Notes: generated by a model not told the origin, from the letters alone. A stretch of 64,000 nt of DNA from Spongilla lacustris (GCA_949361645.1 OX442421.1:4569320-4633319), one strand, 5' to 3'. Numbered from the stretch's first letter, positions 46,199-55,372 are shown. Translations and numbers: made by a program.

Positions 46199-49100
46199 GT
46201 GTGGTACATGTACATGTGTACCAGGTGCTTCAGTTTATGTGTTCTGTGTATTAAAGTTAATAATGAAGTGCAATATTCCACTGTACTTTATATGCAAGTG
46301 GTGTAGAAGATTCGTAAACTTACAAGCTCATGTACATGTACAGTGTTGTATATCGAGCCCTTTTTAACAACAAAGCACCAACATCACTTGTCATTCCTTT
46401 CTGATGTACATGTATGTTTTAAACACTTTGCAGTTACAACGTATGTGTACACAAATACATGTACATGTATAATTCGTGTCTGAATACGTGTACATGTATA
46501 TGTACATTTAATGATACATGTTACATTTACAATGTGTATCCCAAAATTTCAGGGTGTACATGTAAATGAGGTTGTTGCAGTTTTTCAGTCAATGTCTGGT
46601 CAAAACTTGTCAAGATGCGTGAATCTTGTTAGCCTGACAGTCAGCTCATTTGGGGAGGAGGGAAAACGTAGCAGTACATGTACATCCCTAGTCCCCACCC
46701 CTAGCCTATCCTAGTCCCCATCCCTAGCCTATCCCTAGTCCCCATCCCTAGCCTATCCCTAGTCCCCATCCCTAGCCTATTCCCAAGTCCCCATCCCTAG
46801 CCTATCCCTAGTCCCCACCCATCATACATGCACATATGGCTTGCCAGACAACCACTTTGTTTTACACATGATCTGATGGAAAAAGAGATTTCTTCAGAAG
46901 TGCTTGGCTTGCTTAGTCTATATTGTGTCAACACCCAAAAACTGCCCCCTCGCAACGTCAAGCGTCTGAATGATGAGAAGTGTGCAGCATGTTAGTGAAG
47001 CCCACAGCCCCAGTCTATGCCTCCCTAGTGTGCAAACAGCTTACATGTAGTTGACCATAGACAGTAGTGGCTTCATACATGTAGCTGGTCTGTTTTACTG
47101 ACTGAATTTCACACGTTAGCTCATCTTTGTGTTGTGCTGAGGCAGTTCACTTTTTCTTGCCACCACAATATTGCTTACTAGCCGACAAGAACAGTTGAAG
47201 TGTTGGCCTTCAACTGATCTTAGAGGACCATTGTAGTGCACATGTACGTACATATATGTACGTGTGTACTTACTGGACACATACATGTATATATCCCTGT
47301 GCCTCATCCCCAGTCCGTCACCTCTGATCCCTGTACCTCATCCCCAGTCCCTTGCCACTTATCCCTGTACCTCATCCCCAGTCCCTTATTGCCATACAAG
47401 TACACCTCATTCCGACAGGTCAGACCAGCTGTGCAGGGTTGTGCAGTGGATTTGGGAGGTGTGGCAGCTGTACAACTACCTCTTCTTAGCAGACTGGGCA
47501 CCCGTGCTGTCTTTGAACTGCTGTCAGCGCTGGCACACCACGTGTTGAAGCCACTGGGGGGGGGGGGGGGGGGTGTTGTGGGCCACTGTGCCCTCTGGAC
47601 CACCAAGGTGGGGGGGGGAGGGAGGGAGGGGGGGCCACTGTGCCCTCTGGACCACCAAGGTGGGGGGGAGAGGGGGGGTGTGATGTGGGCCACTGTGCCC
47701 TCTGGACCATCAAGGTGGGGGGGTGGGGGTGTGATGTGGGCCACTGTGCCCTCTGGACCACCAAGGTGGGGGGGGAGGGAGGTAGGGGTGTGATGTGGGC
47801 CACTGTGCCCTCTGGACCACCAAGGTGGGGGGAGGTGGAGTGTGATGGAGATGGGGAGGATGGATGTATGGCTGTGTGATGAGTTGGGGGAGGGGCTGAT
47901 GTGATGGAGATAGTGGGAGGGACTAATGTGATGGATGGGGTGGGTGTGACCAGAGATGAAGATATCAATGCTAAGGTTGGAGGGGTGGTGTGATGGGGGT
48001 GGGAGGGGCTGGTGGCCATTCTACTATATGCACATGTACATGTATTTCAAGGAATGGGTACAAAGGTCAGTGGTATGTCTGTAGGAGGGTACATGTGTAC
48101 TTGCAGTATGCACCAGTGGAGGATGGTTATTTCCCCATAGCAACCAACAACCTGTTTCAGAAGTTCACAGTTGGCAGTGCAGGCATGGACCAGACTGAGC
48201 CAGCCAAGGCTGGTGTGTGTGTGTGTGTGTGTGTGTAGATATGGTATCCAGCAAGTCTCCTGTTGTCGAGGATGTGGGCGTGGTCTCATCTCCTGTTGTC
48301 AAGGATGTGGGTGTGGTACACCACCTGCTGCAAAGAATGTGGGCGTGGCTGCTGACAGTCCTCGTACCGCGAGGAGTAGCTACCACGCTACAATCGTATC
48401 CAGCTGCAAGAAATGGCGCGCGCGTATATGAGTGTTTTCATCTCATGCTAAAATATAATTTTGTGATCGCGAGATGCTACTTCGTGCATTTTTTTTTTTT
48501 ACTGAAGAGGTATAAAGTGACAAACTGACGTCCAAGCATATCATGCTGGCGGGCATACACACACACACTTAAATAAATTAATACACTCGTCGACCAGTCG
48601 ACCTTACCGGCAGCTCCTGCGGCCTGCCCCTATGATACAATATTGTCTTTCGCAAGAGCTTCCGACCGACTCCAGCAAGGTGCCAAGGGTCAGAGCAAAG
48701 CAAGCGACAGAGTAGCTGCAGGCCATATTCTCAGAGGGAAATATGACGCAATGGTTTGAAAATTGTAGACTTATACATGTATATATCAGGCAGTAAATGT
48801 GTAAATTGTTCCCCCCCCCCACGGACAGCGTAGCAATAAGAAAGGTTTGATCATTGGGACTCTCCTCACCGTGGGGGGGGGGGGGGGGGGGGGGGGGTTT
48901 AGGGTTTTAGTGTTAGTGTTTAGTGTATTACGGTATATGTTTATAATATTCCACAATTATTATTAATTTTATAATAGGCTCTGCATCAAAACAAACCAAA
49001 CGATGTCCAGAGTAATTTCAAATCTGTATGGTCATCTGAACATGTCCCTAATTAGGGCCAACTCAAGAGCGATGTTGAGTAGAAGTGCATTGTAGATTTA

Positions 49101-50245
49101 GATGTGTGGTATTGTTGGTTGTGCATTTTACGTATGTGTGTATAATATTATATATACGTTAATTATACATAAAGTAAAATAAAATAAAATAAAATTTATT
49201 TTTGTTATGCTAATGTTACCAAGTGCTCAGAGCTTGGCTGGTCATGTATCCCCATAGCGGTGGAGACTTATGGGTGCTGGGGTGCAGAAGCTATGCAAAT
49301 GTTATCACGCCTTGCCTCTCACCTAGCTATGAGGGGAAATTGCTCCAAGTCCCAAGCTACCTGTCTATTGTATGGCAGGCTTAGCCTGACTTTGATGTGA
49401 GCCAATGCACTGGCACTCCTGTCTCGAGCAGGATCATCTGTGGAAGATCCCTATTGTAATATTAGTCCTTTTGTTTGTAATGTTAAATTATGTAGTATCA
49501 TTACTTTTGAAATTGTCAAATATACATGACATACGAACCAAATACGAGTAATAAATGTGTTACATAGTTACAATTAGCTAAATAAATTCAGCCTGATTGT
49601 GGTAGTTTGGAGAGGATGGCTCTGGACACCGACCTCACCAAGATGATGTTGAGACGTCCATAAATGTCGGCAACCATTGCAGCTCTGGGCTGGGAGAGGC
49701 TAATGGATGCCAACCTAGACAATACACCCTGAGCCTTCCTACCCCAATGACCAAACGTTTCAACAGCCATGGGGATACATGTCCAGCCCAGTTCCGTGCA
49801 CTTGGTGCTGTTAGCATTAAGCTTTCTTAGCTCAGCACATGAGGCAGAATGCCAGGGCAATTTTGGCCAGATGTGTCCCACCAACTACATCTAATTCTTG
49901 TGACTTTTATAGTCGTAGTGCTTTTAATAAATAGTTGTGAGTATCAGAATGTTATATGACATTGTATCATTATAACAATATGTAATTATATGTGAAAATA
50001 AAATATCAGATACAAGTAATTGTGATTGTGTAGTCCCCAGACCCAAAGTACAGGGCCCCTACAATTCAGCTCCCGCACTGCCCTGGTCTGTAAAGCTCAT
50101 ACTGAACCGGCTGTGGTCCTTCCAAACGACGAGGGCTCAAACCCCAAACTGGCGCTAAAACTGAGAGCATTCGAATCATCCCACATGTCGGCATACCAGC
50201 TCTCCCTCTTGCTCTGCCACCTCTGCTGGTACTCTAAGGGGTGTG
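38665..50245 (+). CDS. CTTNBP2-like: CTTNBP2-like coiled-coil/ankyrin/P-loop protein, at least 14 exons
   Basis: Exons: 38665-39019, 39147-39302, 39550-39652, 40240-40398, 41033-41199, 41445-41533, 42453-42835, 44141-44211, 44393-44467, 44602-44686, 44825-44897, 45571-45777, 46012-46149, 47419-about 47605, and a later C-terminal exon about 50037-50245. Domain order (coiled coil, ankyrin repeats, AADIINHPDGDGTTAIHLAA, then a P-loop ATPase-like module and a helical C-terminal part) is that of cortactin-binding protein 2, which in vertebrates links cortactin and striatin/STRIPAK to the cytoskeleton. The N-terminal coiled coil is much shorter than in vertebrates. Reading-frame problems (an in-frame TAG and several one-base gaps) make the model provisional; the identity does not depend on them. 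Confidence 0.75.
39147..41533 (+). CDS. CTTNBP2-like: Ankyrin-repeat exons of the CTTNBP2-like gene
   Basis: Five exons encode about five ankyrin repeats: LLNIASENGHT; CVEVLLNTGCHANVCTRDD and LGPLHLAALHGHT; EGRTPLFLSLQHGHNECASV; GQTCLHAAVVGHLPQLL; then DGTTAIHLAAANGYQ and RTPLDVCAENCIPLLL. Phases match except at exon 3 to exon 4, where the GT...AG splice leaves one base too few (the expected Gln codon has only CA). The donor of exon 5 is placed at CA/GTAGGA because it restores phase. Introns contain (TG)n, (CA)n and poly(C). The repeats should form a protein-binding platform. Confidence 0.75.
39801..40226. repeat. Intronic poly(C) and long (TG)n microsatellite
   Basis: Poly(C) at about 39801-39829, an ACACATGTACAC-type block at 39940-40040, and about 33 uninterrupted TG dinucleotides at 40161-40226, ending just before the acceptor of the fourth exon. 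Length variation here is likely between individuals. Confidence 0.9.
42453..42835 (+). CDS. CTTNBP2-like: Linker exon of the CTTNBP2-like gene with a frame break in a G run
   Basis: Begins after CCATGGGTACAG and reads SKLLTVLLDPEDGLADPEPT, then VHLMAHHSWSDLERMVEECL. After the G run at about 42609-42614 the coding frame changes: the downstream frame gives DQLPYAALERELGGGG and QSSTCVMDWNRDSISEYRKV up to a GTACAT donor. One more G would connect them. The W-N/D-R...I-x-x-Y-R-K-V-L end corresponds to the segment preceding the ATPase module in vertebrate CTTNBP2. Confidence 0.6.
42895..44115. repeat. 29-bp CT minisatellite, 1.2 kb, in the intron before the P-loop exons
   Basis: About 40 direct copies of TTCCCCTCCCTTCCTCTCCC followed by CTCCCTCCC, with occasional C-to-A, C-to-G or length changes. 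One strand is pure pyrimidine. Apparent proteins of 240-570 residues across it are artefacts of stop-free composition. It lies directly upstream of the exon at 44141 and forms an enormous polypyrimidine tract for its acceptor. Confidence 0.95.
44141..46149 (+). CDS. CTTNBP2-like: P-loop ATPase-like exons of the CTTNBP2-like gene
   Basis: Six exons join in phase: SLDRDLMIPVATLNQYIQL; KAVIIQGPHGSGKTTIAKSI (Walker A, GPHGSGKT); ATKQAHIITFSCHPSIKRED; VEGSRRTDDGSSISSIGSSH; QFLILDYLDRLGDTFADLVG (Walker B, LILDYLD) running to GEGCYMYIVATRNIAG (a sensor-like Thr-Arg-Asn); and GEYFVPIADQFAYILLHPSC with LRMKLINCCRGNMPHR. No frame break occurs in this part. It is probably able to bind nucleotide. From memory, the vertebrate protein has a degenerate P-loop here, so the intact motif is notable. 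Confidence 0.75.
44912..45530. repeat. 17-18-bp CT minisatellite (CCTCTTCCCCCTCCCCA)
   Basis: About 35 direct units with CTCTCC, CTCCAC and CTTCCC variants, again pyrimidine-only apart from one A per unit, in the intron before the Walker B exon. A second pyrimidine VNTR in the same gene. Confidence 0.95.
46150..47418. repeat. Intron with TACATGTA motifs and two short minisatellites
   Basis: Contains many TACATGTACATGTA palindromes (46200-46510), about six copies of CCCTAGCCTATCCCTAGTCCCCAT-like units at 46675-46815, and three copies of a 33-bp ATCCCTGTACCTCATCCCCA unit at 47295-47390 just before the acceptor. No coding is supported. Confidence 0.7.
47419..50245 (+). CDS. CTTNBP2-like: C-terminal exons of the CTTNBP2-like gene, frame-broken
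   Basis: Exon 47419 onward reads SDQLCRVVQWIWEVWQLYNY, matching the vertebrate helical segment after the ATPase. The frame then shifts at CTCTTCTTAGCAG and continues as SRLGTRAVFELLSALAHHVL. A further exon, about 50037-50245, reads DPKYRAPTIQLPHC, then in other frames WSVKLILNRLWSFQTTRAQ and SAYQLSLLLCHLCWYSKGCG before GTGAGT. P-K-Y...C-P...V-K-x-x-x-x-L-W mirrors the vertebrate order. A segment at 48052-48220 (VEDGYFPIATNNLFQKFTVG) may be another exon. A possible last segment is 50354-50659 (ending CDRPKGETLSPR). Exact 3' structure is uncertain. Confidence 0.5.
47558..47845. repeat. G-rich minisatellite whose unit contains a splice-donor-like site
   Basis: Five units of about 50-60 bases: GGGCCACTGTGCCCTCTGGA, then CCACCAAGGTGGGGGG and a variable G-rich part. 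Each unit has CCAAG/GTGGGG, a donor-like junction. The first copy could be the end of the exon starting at 47419, so the array may be a repeated exon end. Confidence 0.8.
48850..49095 (+). mobile_element. Poly(G) run and first 3' fragment of the RT/endonuclease family
   Basis: About 24 G at 48874-48897. At 49009-49095 the plus strand reads RVISNLYGHLNMSLIRANSR and ends AMLSRSAL plus stop, the last 28 codons of the family at 10988 (IYGRLNTSLVRSVARAILAR). Only the extreme 3' end is present, as expected for 5'-truncated retrotransposition. Confidence 0.7.
49212..49445 (+). mobile_element. Second 3' fragment of the RT/endonuclease family
   Basis: Reads NVTKCSELGWSCIPIAVETY and MLSRLASHLAM, then LYGRLSLTLM, a TGA, and ANALALLSRAG. 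It shares the ELGW and YGRL landmarks with the other copies and is preceded by AAAATAAAATAAAAT. Inactive. Confidence 0.8.
49588..49884 (-). mobile_element. Third 3' fragment of the RT/endonuclease family, opposite orientation
   Basis: Minus-strand frame of 98 codons: NSTKCTELGWTCIPMAVETF, GHWGRKAQGVLSRLASISLS and DIYGRLNIILVRSVSRAILS. It lies head-on to the fragment at 49212 in the same intron of the CTTNBP2-like gene. Confidence 0.8.
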
Positions 50246-50659
50246 GTGAGTGGGCGGAGCTCCCGCTTTTATTGTGCGGGTCGTCACTAGTGAGGGAGGT
50301 GTGGTGGTGAGGGGGTAGGTGGAGGGTCCAGTTGGAGGAGGAGGTGGTAGTGGGTGTGGCTGGGCTGCCCCTTCATCCTCCCTGAACTGTACCCAACTGG
50401 TGAGGCCGGCATGGCTGCCACTGCCACTGGACACAGAGAGGTCCAGCTCCAAGGGATCGCCAGCCTTTGCAGCAGAAGGTACACCTGCCTCCCTGGGCTC
50501 CTCCCCATCCCCCTCCTCCCTCCCATCACTTCAGATATGCTGCTACACGATGTAGTACCCACTTCAACATCTGCCCACCTGCTGGTGGGCCCACTGCCTA
50601 CACGACTAGGTGTTGCCATCTGCGACAGACCCAAAGGTGAAACCTTATCGCCACGGTGA

Positions 50660-51583
50660 TCGGGTTGCTGGTCGCAGTTACTAAGGTGTTAGTCCTGAGG
50701 CGTAGACGTTGTCAGGACGTATGGCGGGACCGTAGCCTGACGGGGGTGGGGTGGGGGAGGACTGGGGGGCAATTTGAGTTTACACAATTCCAAAATTGCA
50801 CAATGCAACTAAAAGTGGGTGGCAATATTTTTTATTGGCGGACAATTTTGAAATCTGTACGTAATTTCAAATTTTTACTAATTTGGAGGAAGAATTAACT
50901 ACGGCACATTCATAATTATATGCCAGCTTAATGGTATTCCGTTTTCTTCACTGTAGGAATATACTATATCACTGCTGAATGAGCTATGTCTTAGCTACTA
51001 GTACTTCAACTGCTGCAGCTGCTACCAATGGTGTATTGTGAAAGTAAGGTGTATTATAAATGTCGTAACTCTACCTATTCTGCACAAAGCAGCTATTAGT
51101 CAATATTGCACAATAACCATTTATGCATGTAACTATAAGGCCTGTAGCTGTAGTAAGGAAAATTAATGGTGTGAAAATAGTTGCAGGTATGTGCAAAAAT
51201 ACTAAGGGAATTCTAAATCATGTAATCAAACTTTCAACAACTAACTATTACTCGGCAGCTTTTTAATGTATGGGCAGCTAAAGTAGTTACTAGCTTGTTC
51301 CAATGCATGCAAGAGCACAAGCTATCCCCCAACCAAATTTATATAAAAGTTTACATTTGCTTTTGTTAGTGGTGTGTGTTTGTGTGTATGTATGTATGTG
51401 TGTGTGTGTGTGTGTGTGTGTGATAAATGCATGGCTGGTGTGTGTGTGTGATAAATGCATGGCTGGTGTGTGTGCTTCAAAGTGTCAAACAATATGTGTG
51501 TTATTGGGCTTCTTGGGTTATTTACTTTTATTACACTGGTAAATAATGAGGACTATACGTATATTGTTATGTTTTCAACATAG
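50660..51583. other. No gene seen
   Basis: AT-rich, with a (TG)n stretch at 51370-51425 and two copies of GATAAATGCATGGCTGGTGTGTG. It could hold upstream exons of the membrane protein at 51.58-52.55 kb, but none is recognisable. Confidence 0.35.
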
Positions 51584-52549
51584 CAGAAGATGCAACTCCT
51601 TCTCCAAACAGTTCATGTAAGCCCTGTTCTCATGATACTAGGATAATTTAAGATAGAGGTAGAGAATAAGTAAGGGAGGAAGAATGAGAAGTATGGGAGA
51701 AATAAGGGAGGATGAAGAAGTAGCAGGAAGAGGTAAGGGAAGGAAGAGGTAAGGGTAGAGGTAGGGGTAGGAAGAGGTAGAGGTAAGGGGTGTTTCCGAG
51801 GTCCATATTTCTATGGGAGAAATAAGGGAGGATGAAGAAGTAGCAGGAAGAGGTAAGGGAAGGAAGAGGTAAGGGTAGAGGTAGGGGTAGGAAGAGGTAG
51901 AGGTAAGGGGTGTTTCCGAGGTCCATATTTCTTTGGTAGTAAATTAAGTGAGGCTATGTTATCTGAAACCAGTCTGAACTCGCACCCTTATTCACATATA
52001 CACTTACATGTACACACTATACATATACACACATACACACATTTAGACTTATCTTCATCAGCCGGTGACATCTATGATAACATGGTGCACTTGTATCTTC
52101 CTGTGACTTCAATAGCCTCATTTTTGTTTGGAATACTTGTTTCTACCACATTCGTTTTGTGTTACATATGTGTGTCCAGAAGGGCTTGCAAAAGGAAGTT
52201 TATGTATCCATTTGGCAACTCATGATCATATCAAATTGCTACCCTCAGCACTAGTACTACTACAAATGATGATGTAATTCAAGCTGGACTACGACCTCCT
52301 ACTGCAATATTTTTGAATGCAGCTCGAAGTACTGCCCCGTCAGAGTTATGTCATGTTCTGTCAGCCTCCAGCCTCACCCCTCATTCAGTTTCCCTGAGTA
52401 AATTTGAGTCAATGTCCCGTCGCACCAGTGTTGCTACATATGAGAATGTGCCAGCACCGTTGAAGGCAACAGAGTACATGAATGTGGTACCGCTGGAAAG
52501 AAACGTTGCCTATGTCACAAGAAAAGCTAGCACTCGTGCCTTCCATTGA
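51584..52549 (+). CDS. Single-pass membrane protein, C-terminal exons with Grb2-type tyrosine motifs
   Basis: Exons: about 51584-51616 (EDATPSPNSS, donor GTAAGC, phase 1), 52047-52197 (phase 1 acceptor) and 52249-52549 (stop TGA). The second encodes GDIYDNMVHLYLPVTSIASF, then LFGILVSTTFVLCYICV and the stop-transfer SRRACKR: one transmembrane helix. The tail contains RRTSVATYENVPAP and ATEYMNVVPL, so YENV and YMNV fit the pY-x-N-x consensus for Grb2-type SH2 domains, and RRTS fits a basophilic kinase site. The 51-base segment 52198-52248 has GT...AG ends and an in-frame TGA; removing it keeps frame, retaining it truncates the tail. The ectodomain is not found. A receptor or transmembrane adaptor is the likely role. 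Confidence 0.55.
51692..51931. repeat. Two near-identical 120-bp tandem units
   Basis: TATGGGAGAAATAAGGGAGG to GGTCCATATTTCT is repeated with a period of 120 bases and almost no differences. It lies in the intron between the stem and transmembrane exons of the membrane protein. The apparent L/P/Y-rich minus-strand frame is composition only. Confidence 0.9.
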
Positions 52550-52987
52550 GTATGCATTTGTAAACGCTGAAACACGTACAATTTAACATGTGTGCATATT
52601 ATAAACGTCATTATTAAAAGCACTCGGGAATTTTGAACAGGGATACAGGGGTTGGCCACACCTAAGGAGCCTCCTATGTATGCACATTTTCACACCTAGG
52701 TACCAGCCTCTAGAGTGTCTGCAGAGGCTTCCAGTTCTACTTCATATGGGGACTATCAGAGATGATGCTGAGAGCTAGGCGAATTTGAGCCCGTGCTGCA
52801 GTTTATCTGAGACAATACTGTGAGGGTGGTAGAGGGTTTATAAGATATGAATTCCCGGATCATCCTACTAAGATGGGGTATGAAAACCCTTAAAACAGTA
52901 TTCAAAAAAGAAGCGGTAAATTTAACCTTATTTTAATAGAAGCGGCATGGCTAGCTGGCTTATGGTGCTCTCACACATTATATGCAC
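52550..52987. other. No gene seen (3' flank of the membrane protein gene)
   Basis: TATTATAAACGTCATTATTAAAAG follows the stop codon and may include 3' UTR. No other feature is supported. Confidence 0.35.
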
Positions 52988-53264
52988 AAGATATAAAAAA
53001 CATTCTCTCTGAGAAAGTTGGTGGTATATAGGATTTGAAGGCAATGGTGGTGTAAAAAGAAAGGGAACAAGGGAACAACGATGATACGAATTTTTTTTAA
53101 CAGTCCTATATTTATCACTTTTGTCGTCTTACGTTGCTAAATATAGGACTGTTAAAAAAAATTCGTATCATCATTGCTCCCTTGTTCCCTTCCTTTTTAC
53201 ACCACCATTGCCTTCAAATCCTATATATCACCAACTTTCTCAGAGAGAATGTTTTTTATATCTT
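52988..53264. mobile_element. Foldback MITE with about 125-bp arms
   Basis: Left arm 52988-53111 and right arm 53138-53264 are near-perfect inverted copies: AAGATATAAAAAACATTCTC...TTTTTTTTAACAGTCCTATA against TATAGGACTGTTAAAAAAAA...GAATGTTTTTTATATCTT. The loop is about 26 bases. A partial relative occurs at 57315-57500. No coding. A transcript would form a long double-stranded hairpin. Confidence 0.88.
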
Positions 53265-53986
53265 GTTCCCTTAATTTTTTTTTACATTCGGTTACCTTAT
53301 TATAACCAGGTACCAGTACGACATTGTGTACCTAAACTAGTTCGATTACCATATTATGACATTATCAGAATGTCTATTACAGATCCAATGCACACCTTTT
53401 CCTTCTAGATGTCATATCAAGGTGCCATATATGATGTAGGTCGACTGAGTTAATAAATGTTTACAAGTAGAATAGTACATTATGGGCTTTTGATGGCTTC
53501 AATGTAATTATTGTACATGTACCTACTGTAATTATGCAAGCAAAAATAGCCATTTTAAATTTGTAGTTCAAAATTCAGAATACATGATGAGCGAATTTAA
53601 TTTTCAATGCATATCGTAGCATTACATAAAACATTCTCACATTTGCAGGCTACTCTGAACATGCACATGTGCATGTACCTCAGAGTTTTTTAACTGCCTC
53701 CTAAAAAAAAGAAAGCAATAGAATTCACTACTAAAATTCCCTACCAGCTATACAATTGAGCTAACTGTTCAAAAACAAAAAATTCTGCATCTGTACAGTC
53801 TTTATGGTGCATTATGAGGGTGCAAAAACACAAAGGTTTGATGGATACCTGTTGCAATGTTTGTTGTTGGCCCCCCCTTGGGTGGAGCATTGCTAGTCAG
53901 TTCTTTGCCATGAGATGATTTGCATTGCTGAAGCAAGGCCTGTTAACATTCTTTTTGCACAAGTCAAGTTTATGTATTTTACTTAC
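53265..53986. other. No gene seen
   Basis: AT-rich DNA. On the minus strand GAGGCAGTTAAAAAACTCTG, near 53680-53702, is bounded by a T-rich acceptor and GTACAT and might be a small exon, but its phase does not continue the transmembrane exon at 53987-54077. Confidence 0.3.
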
Positions 53987-54077
53987 TTCCTTTACAACCC
54001 AGCTTCTTCCTTATAAAAAACAGTACCACTGGTACTAGTATTAGTGCAATGGTTATCACAGCTATGTAATTTATATT
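53987..54077 (-). CDS. Transmembrane exon of a second membrane protein
   Basis: Minus-strand segment between CCCAG and GTAAGTAAAA. It reads NINYIAVITIALILVPVV, then LFFIRKKLGCKG: a hydrophobic helix of about 20 residues followed by a basic stop-transfer. Borders and composition are what a receptor transmembrane exon shows. No flanking exon on this strand could be joined in phase, so the rest of the gene is unknown. Confidence 0.45.
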
Positions 54078-54244
54078 CTGGGCCTATTACATGAAGAGTA
54101 ATTTGTGCAATCCATCACGTAATTTTCTTGCCCATAAATGAGCTCGATGTACCCCCCCCCCCCCCCCCTACCTCCCCACATGTTATAGAAGTGCATACAA
54201 AGCTTAGAGCTACATGTAGCTGAGGACCACATTGAATTTTACAG

Positions 54245-54662
54245 GAACCAGCTCCAAACTGTTACTAAATGCATATTCACAAAGCACACAACACATAATC
54301 CCACCTGGAATTTTAAATCATACTTTCATTACGTCACCACAAAAACTTGGCAGTAATATGATTATAGTCTGCAACTGTACCACCACTTCCAATTTCAACT
54401 GTAATAGTTATTAATGAACATTTCAAATACACTACATTATTTTGTACATGACCCATATTATAACCAGTCACCAAAATTACATGTACATTGTGTGAGGTAC
54501 CCTATTTACCCGTCACTACTTCAAGAATTGCTGAAACCATGCACTGAATTGCAGTGCATTGTTCTAACTTTTACGATGACAAGATCATTTAACAAAACGT
54601 AGTACCTTCTATTGATTCATTCTCTGGTCCAACACCTCCGGGAAGAAGAAACAGTGACATAG
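54245..54662 (+). CDS. Two phase-1 exons of a putative extracellular region
   Basis: Exon 54245-54400 (acceptor TTTTACAG, donor GTAATA) contains TSSKLLLNAYSQSTQHIIPP, the possible N-glycosylation sites NHTF and NCTT, and IIVCNCTTTSNFN. Exon 54603-54662 (acceptor GTAG, donor GTAAGA) reads PSIDSFSGPTPPGRRNSDI, a Pro/Ser-rich stem. Both are phase 1 at both ends, the class typical of extracellular-domain exons, and they join without a stop. The stem resembles in character the EDATPSPNSS stem of the 51.6-kb gene. No transmembrane exon follows within the next kilobase. Unrecognised. Confidence 0.35.
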
Positions 54663-54769
54663 GTAAGATTGTTTACTTTAATATACTAGCTATAACGATA
54701 CATTGGCAACCAATGTCTTAACACTGCAGCATTTAAGAGATATCTGATAACTGAATACAGTACCACCCT

Positions 54770-55372
54770 GGTAGTGTGCCTTATATGTAGTGTGCCTTAT
54801 GTAGTGTGCCTAATTATGTAGTGTGCCTTATGTATTGTGCCTTACATGTATGTAATGTGCCTTATGTAGTGTGCCTTATGTAGTGTGCCTTATGTAGTGT
54901 GTGCCTTATGTAGTGTGCCTTATGTAGTGTGCCTTATGTAGTGTGCCTTATGTAGTGTGTGCCTTATGTAGTGTGCCTTATGTAGTGTGCCTTATGTAGT
55001 GCACCTTATTGAAGTGACCGGAATTGAAGGATGAAGCCAAGAAATTGGGTGTCAAAATAAGACGAGGAGATAAACTGGAAGACGTATATGATTCCGTTCA
55101 ATTTAACTACATTCAAATTTTGAAAGCAAAATTAGAGTCTGAACAATCACTTACAAAAATAGCCGCTGAATTTCCATATACAGATAAACGGGGTAGGAAG
55201 TCAAAATAGTAGTCCTGGCTCTGCTCCGCAGGAGTGGCTTTAGCCAACGAAAAAAAAAAAAAAAAACTCTGTAACATAAAGCACTAATAATTTATTAGTT
55301 TATTAATACATAAGGCACATTACATACATGTAAGGCACAATACATAAGGCACACTACATAAGGCAAACCCAT
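54770..55372 (+). mobile_element. Inverted-repeat element with TGTGCCTTATG arrays around a retroposed-looking insert
   Basis: The left side is a tandem array of GTAGTGTGCCTTAT units (54770-55010). On the right (55308-55370) the same sequence appears inverted: GTATTGTGCCTTACATGTAT and GTAATGTGCCTTATGTA have exact reverse-complement partners. Between them lies a 61-codon open frame (55024-55209: KDEAKKLGVKIRRGDKLEDV, YDSVQFNYIQILKAKLESEQ, ending DKRGRKSK). A short hairpin-forming 3' segment and 16-17 A residues at about 55250-55266 follow. The coding piece plus poly(A) looks like a retroposed 3' end captured within an inverted-repeat element. Protein unrecognised. Confidence 0.55.

Noticed and set aside
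55200..55270. tRNA-derived SINE
   Set aside because: A hairpin and poly(A) are present, but no A-box/B-box promoter pair or tRNA fold could be recognised.
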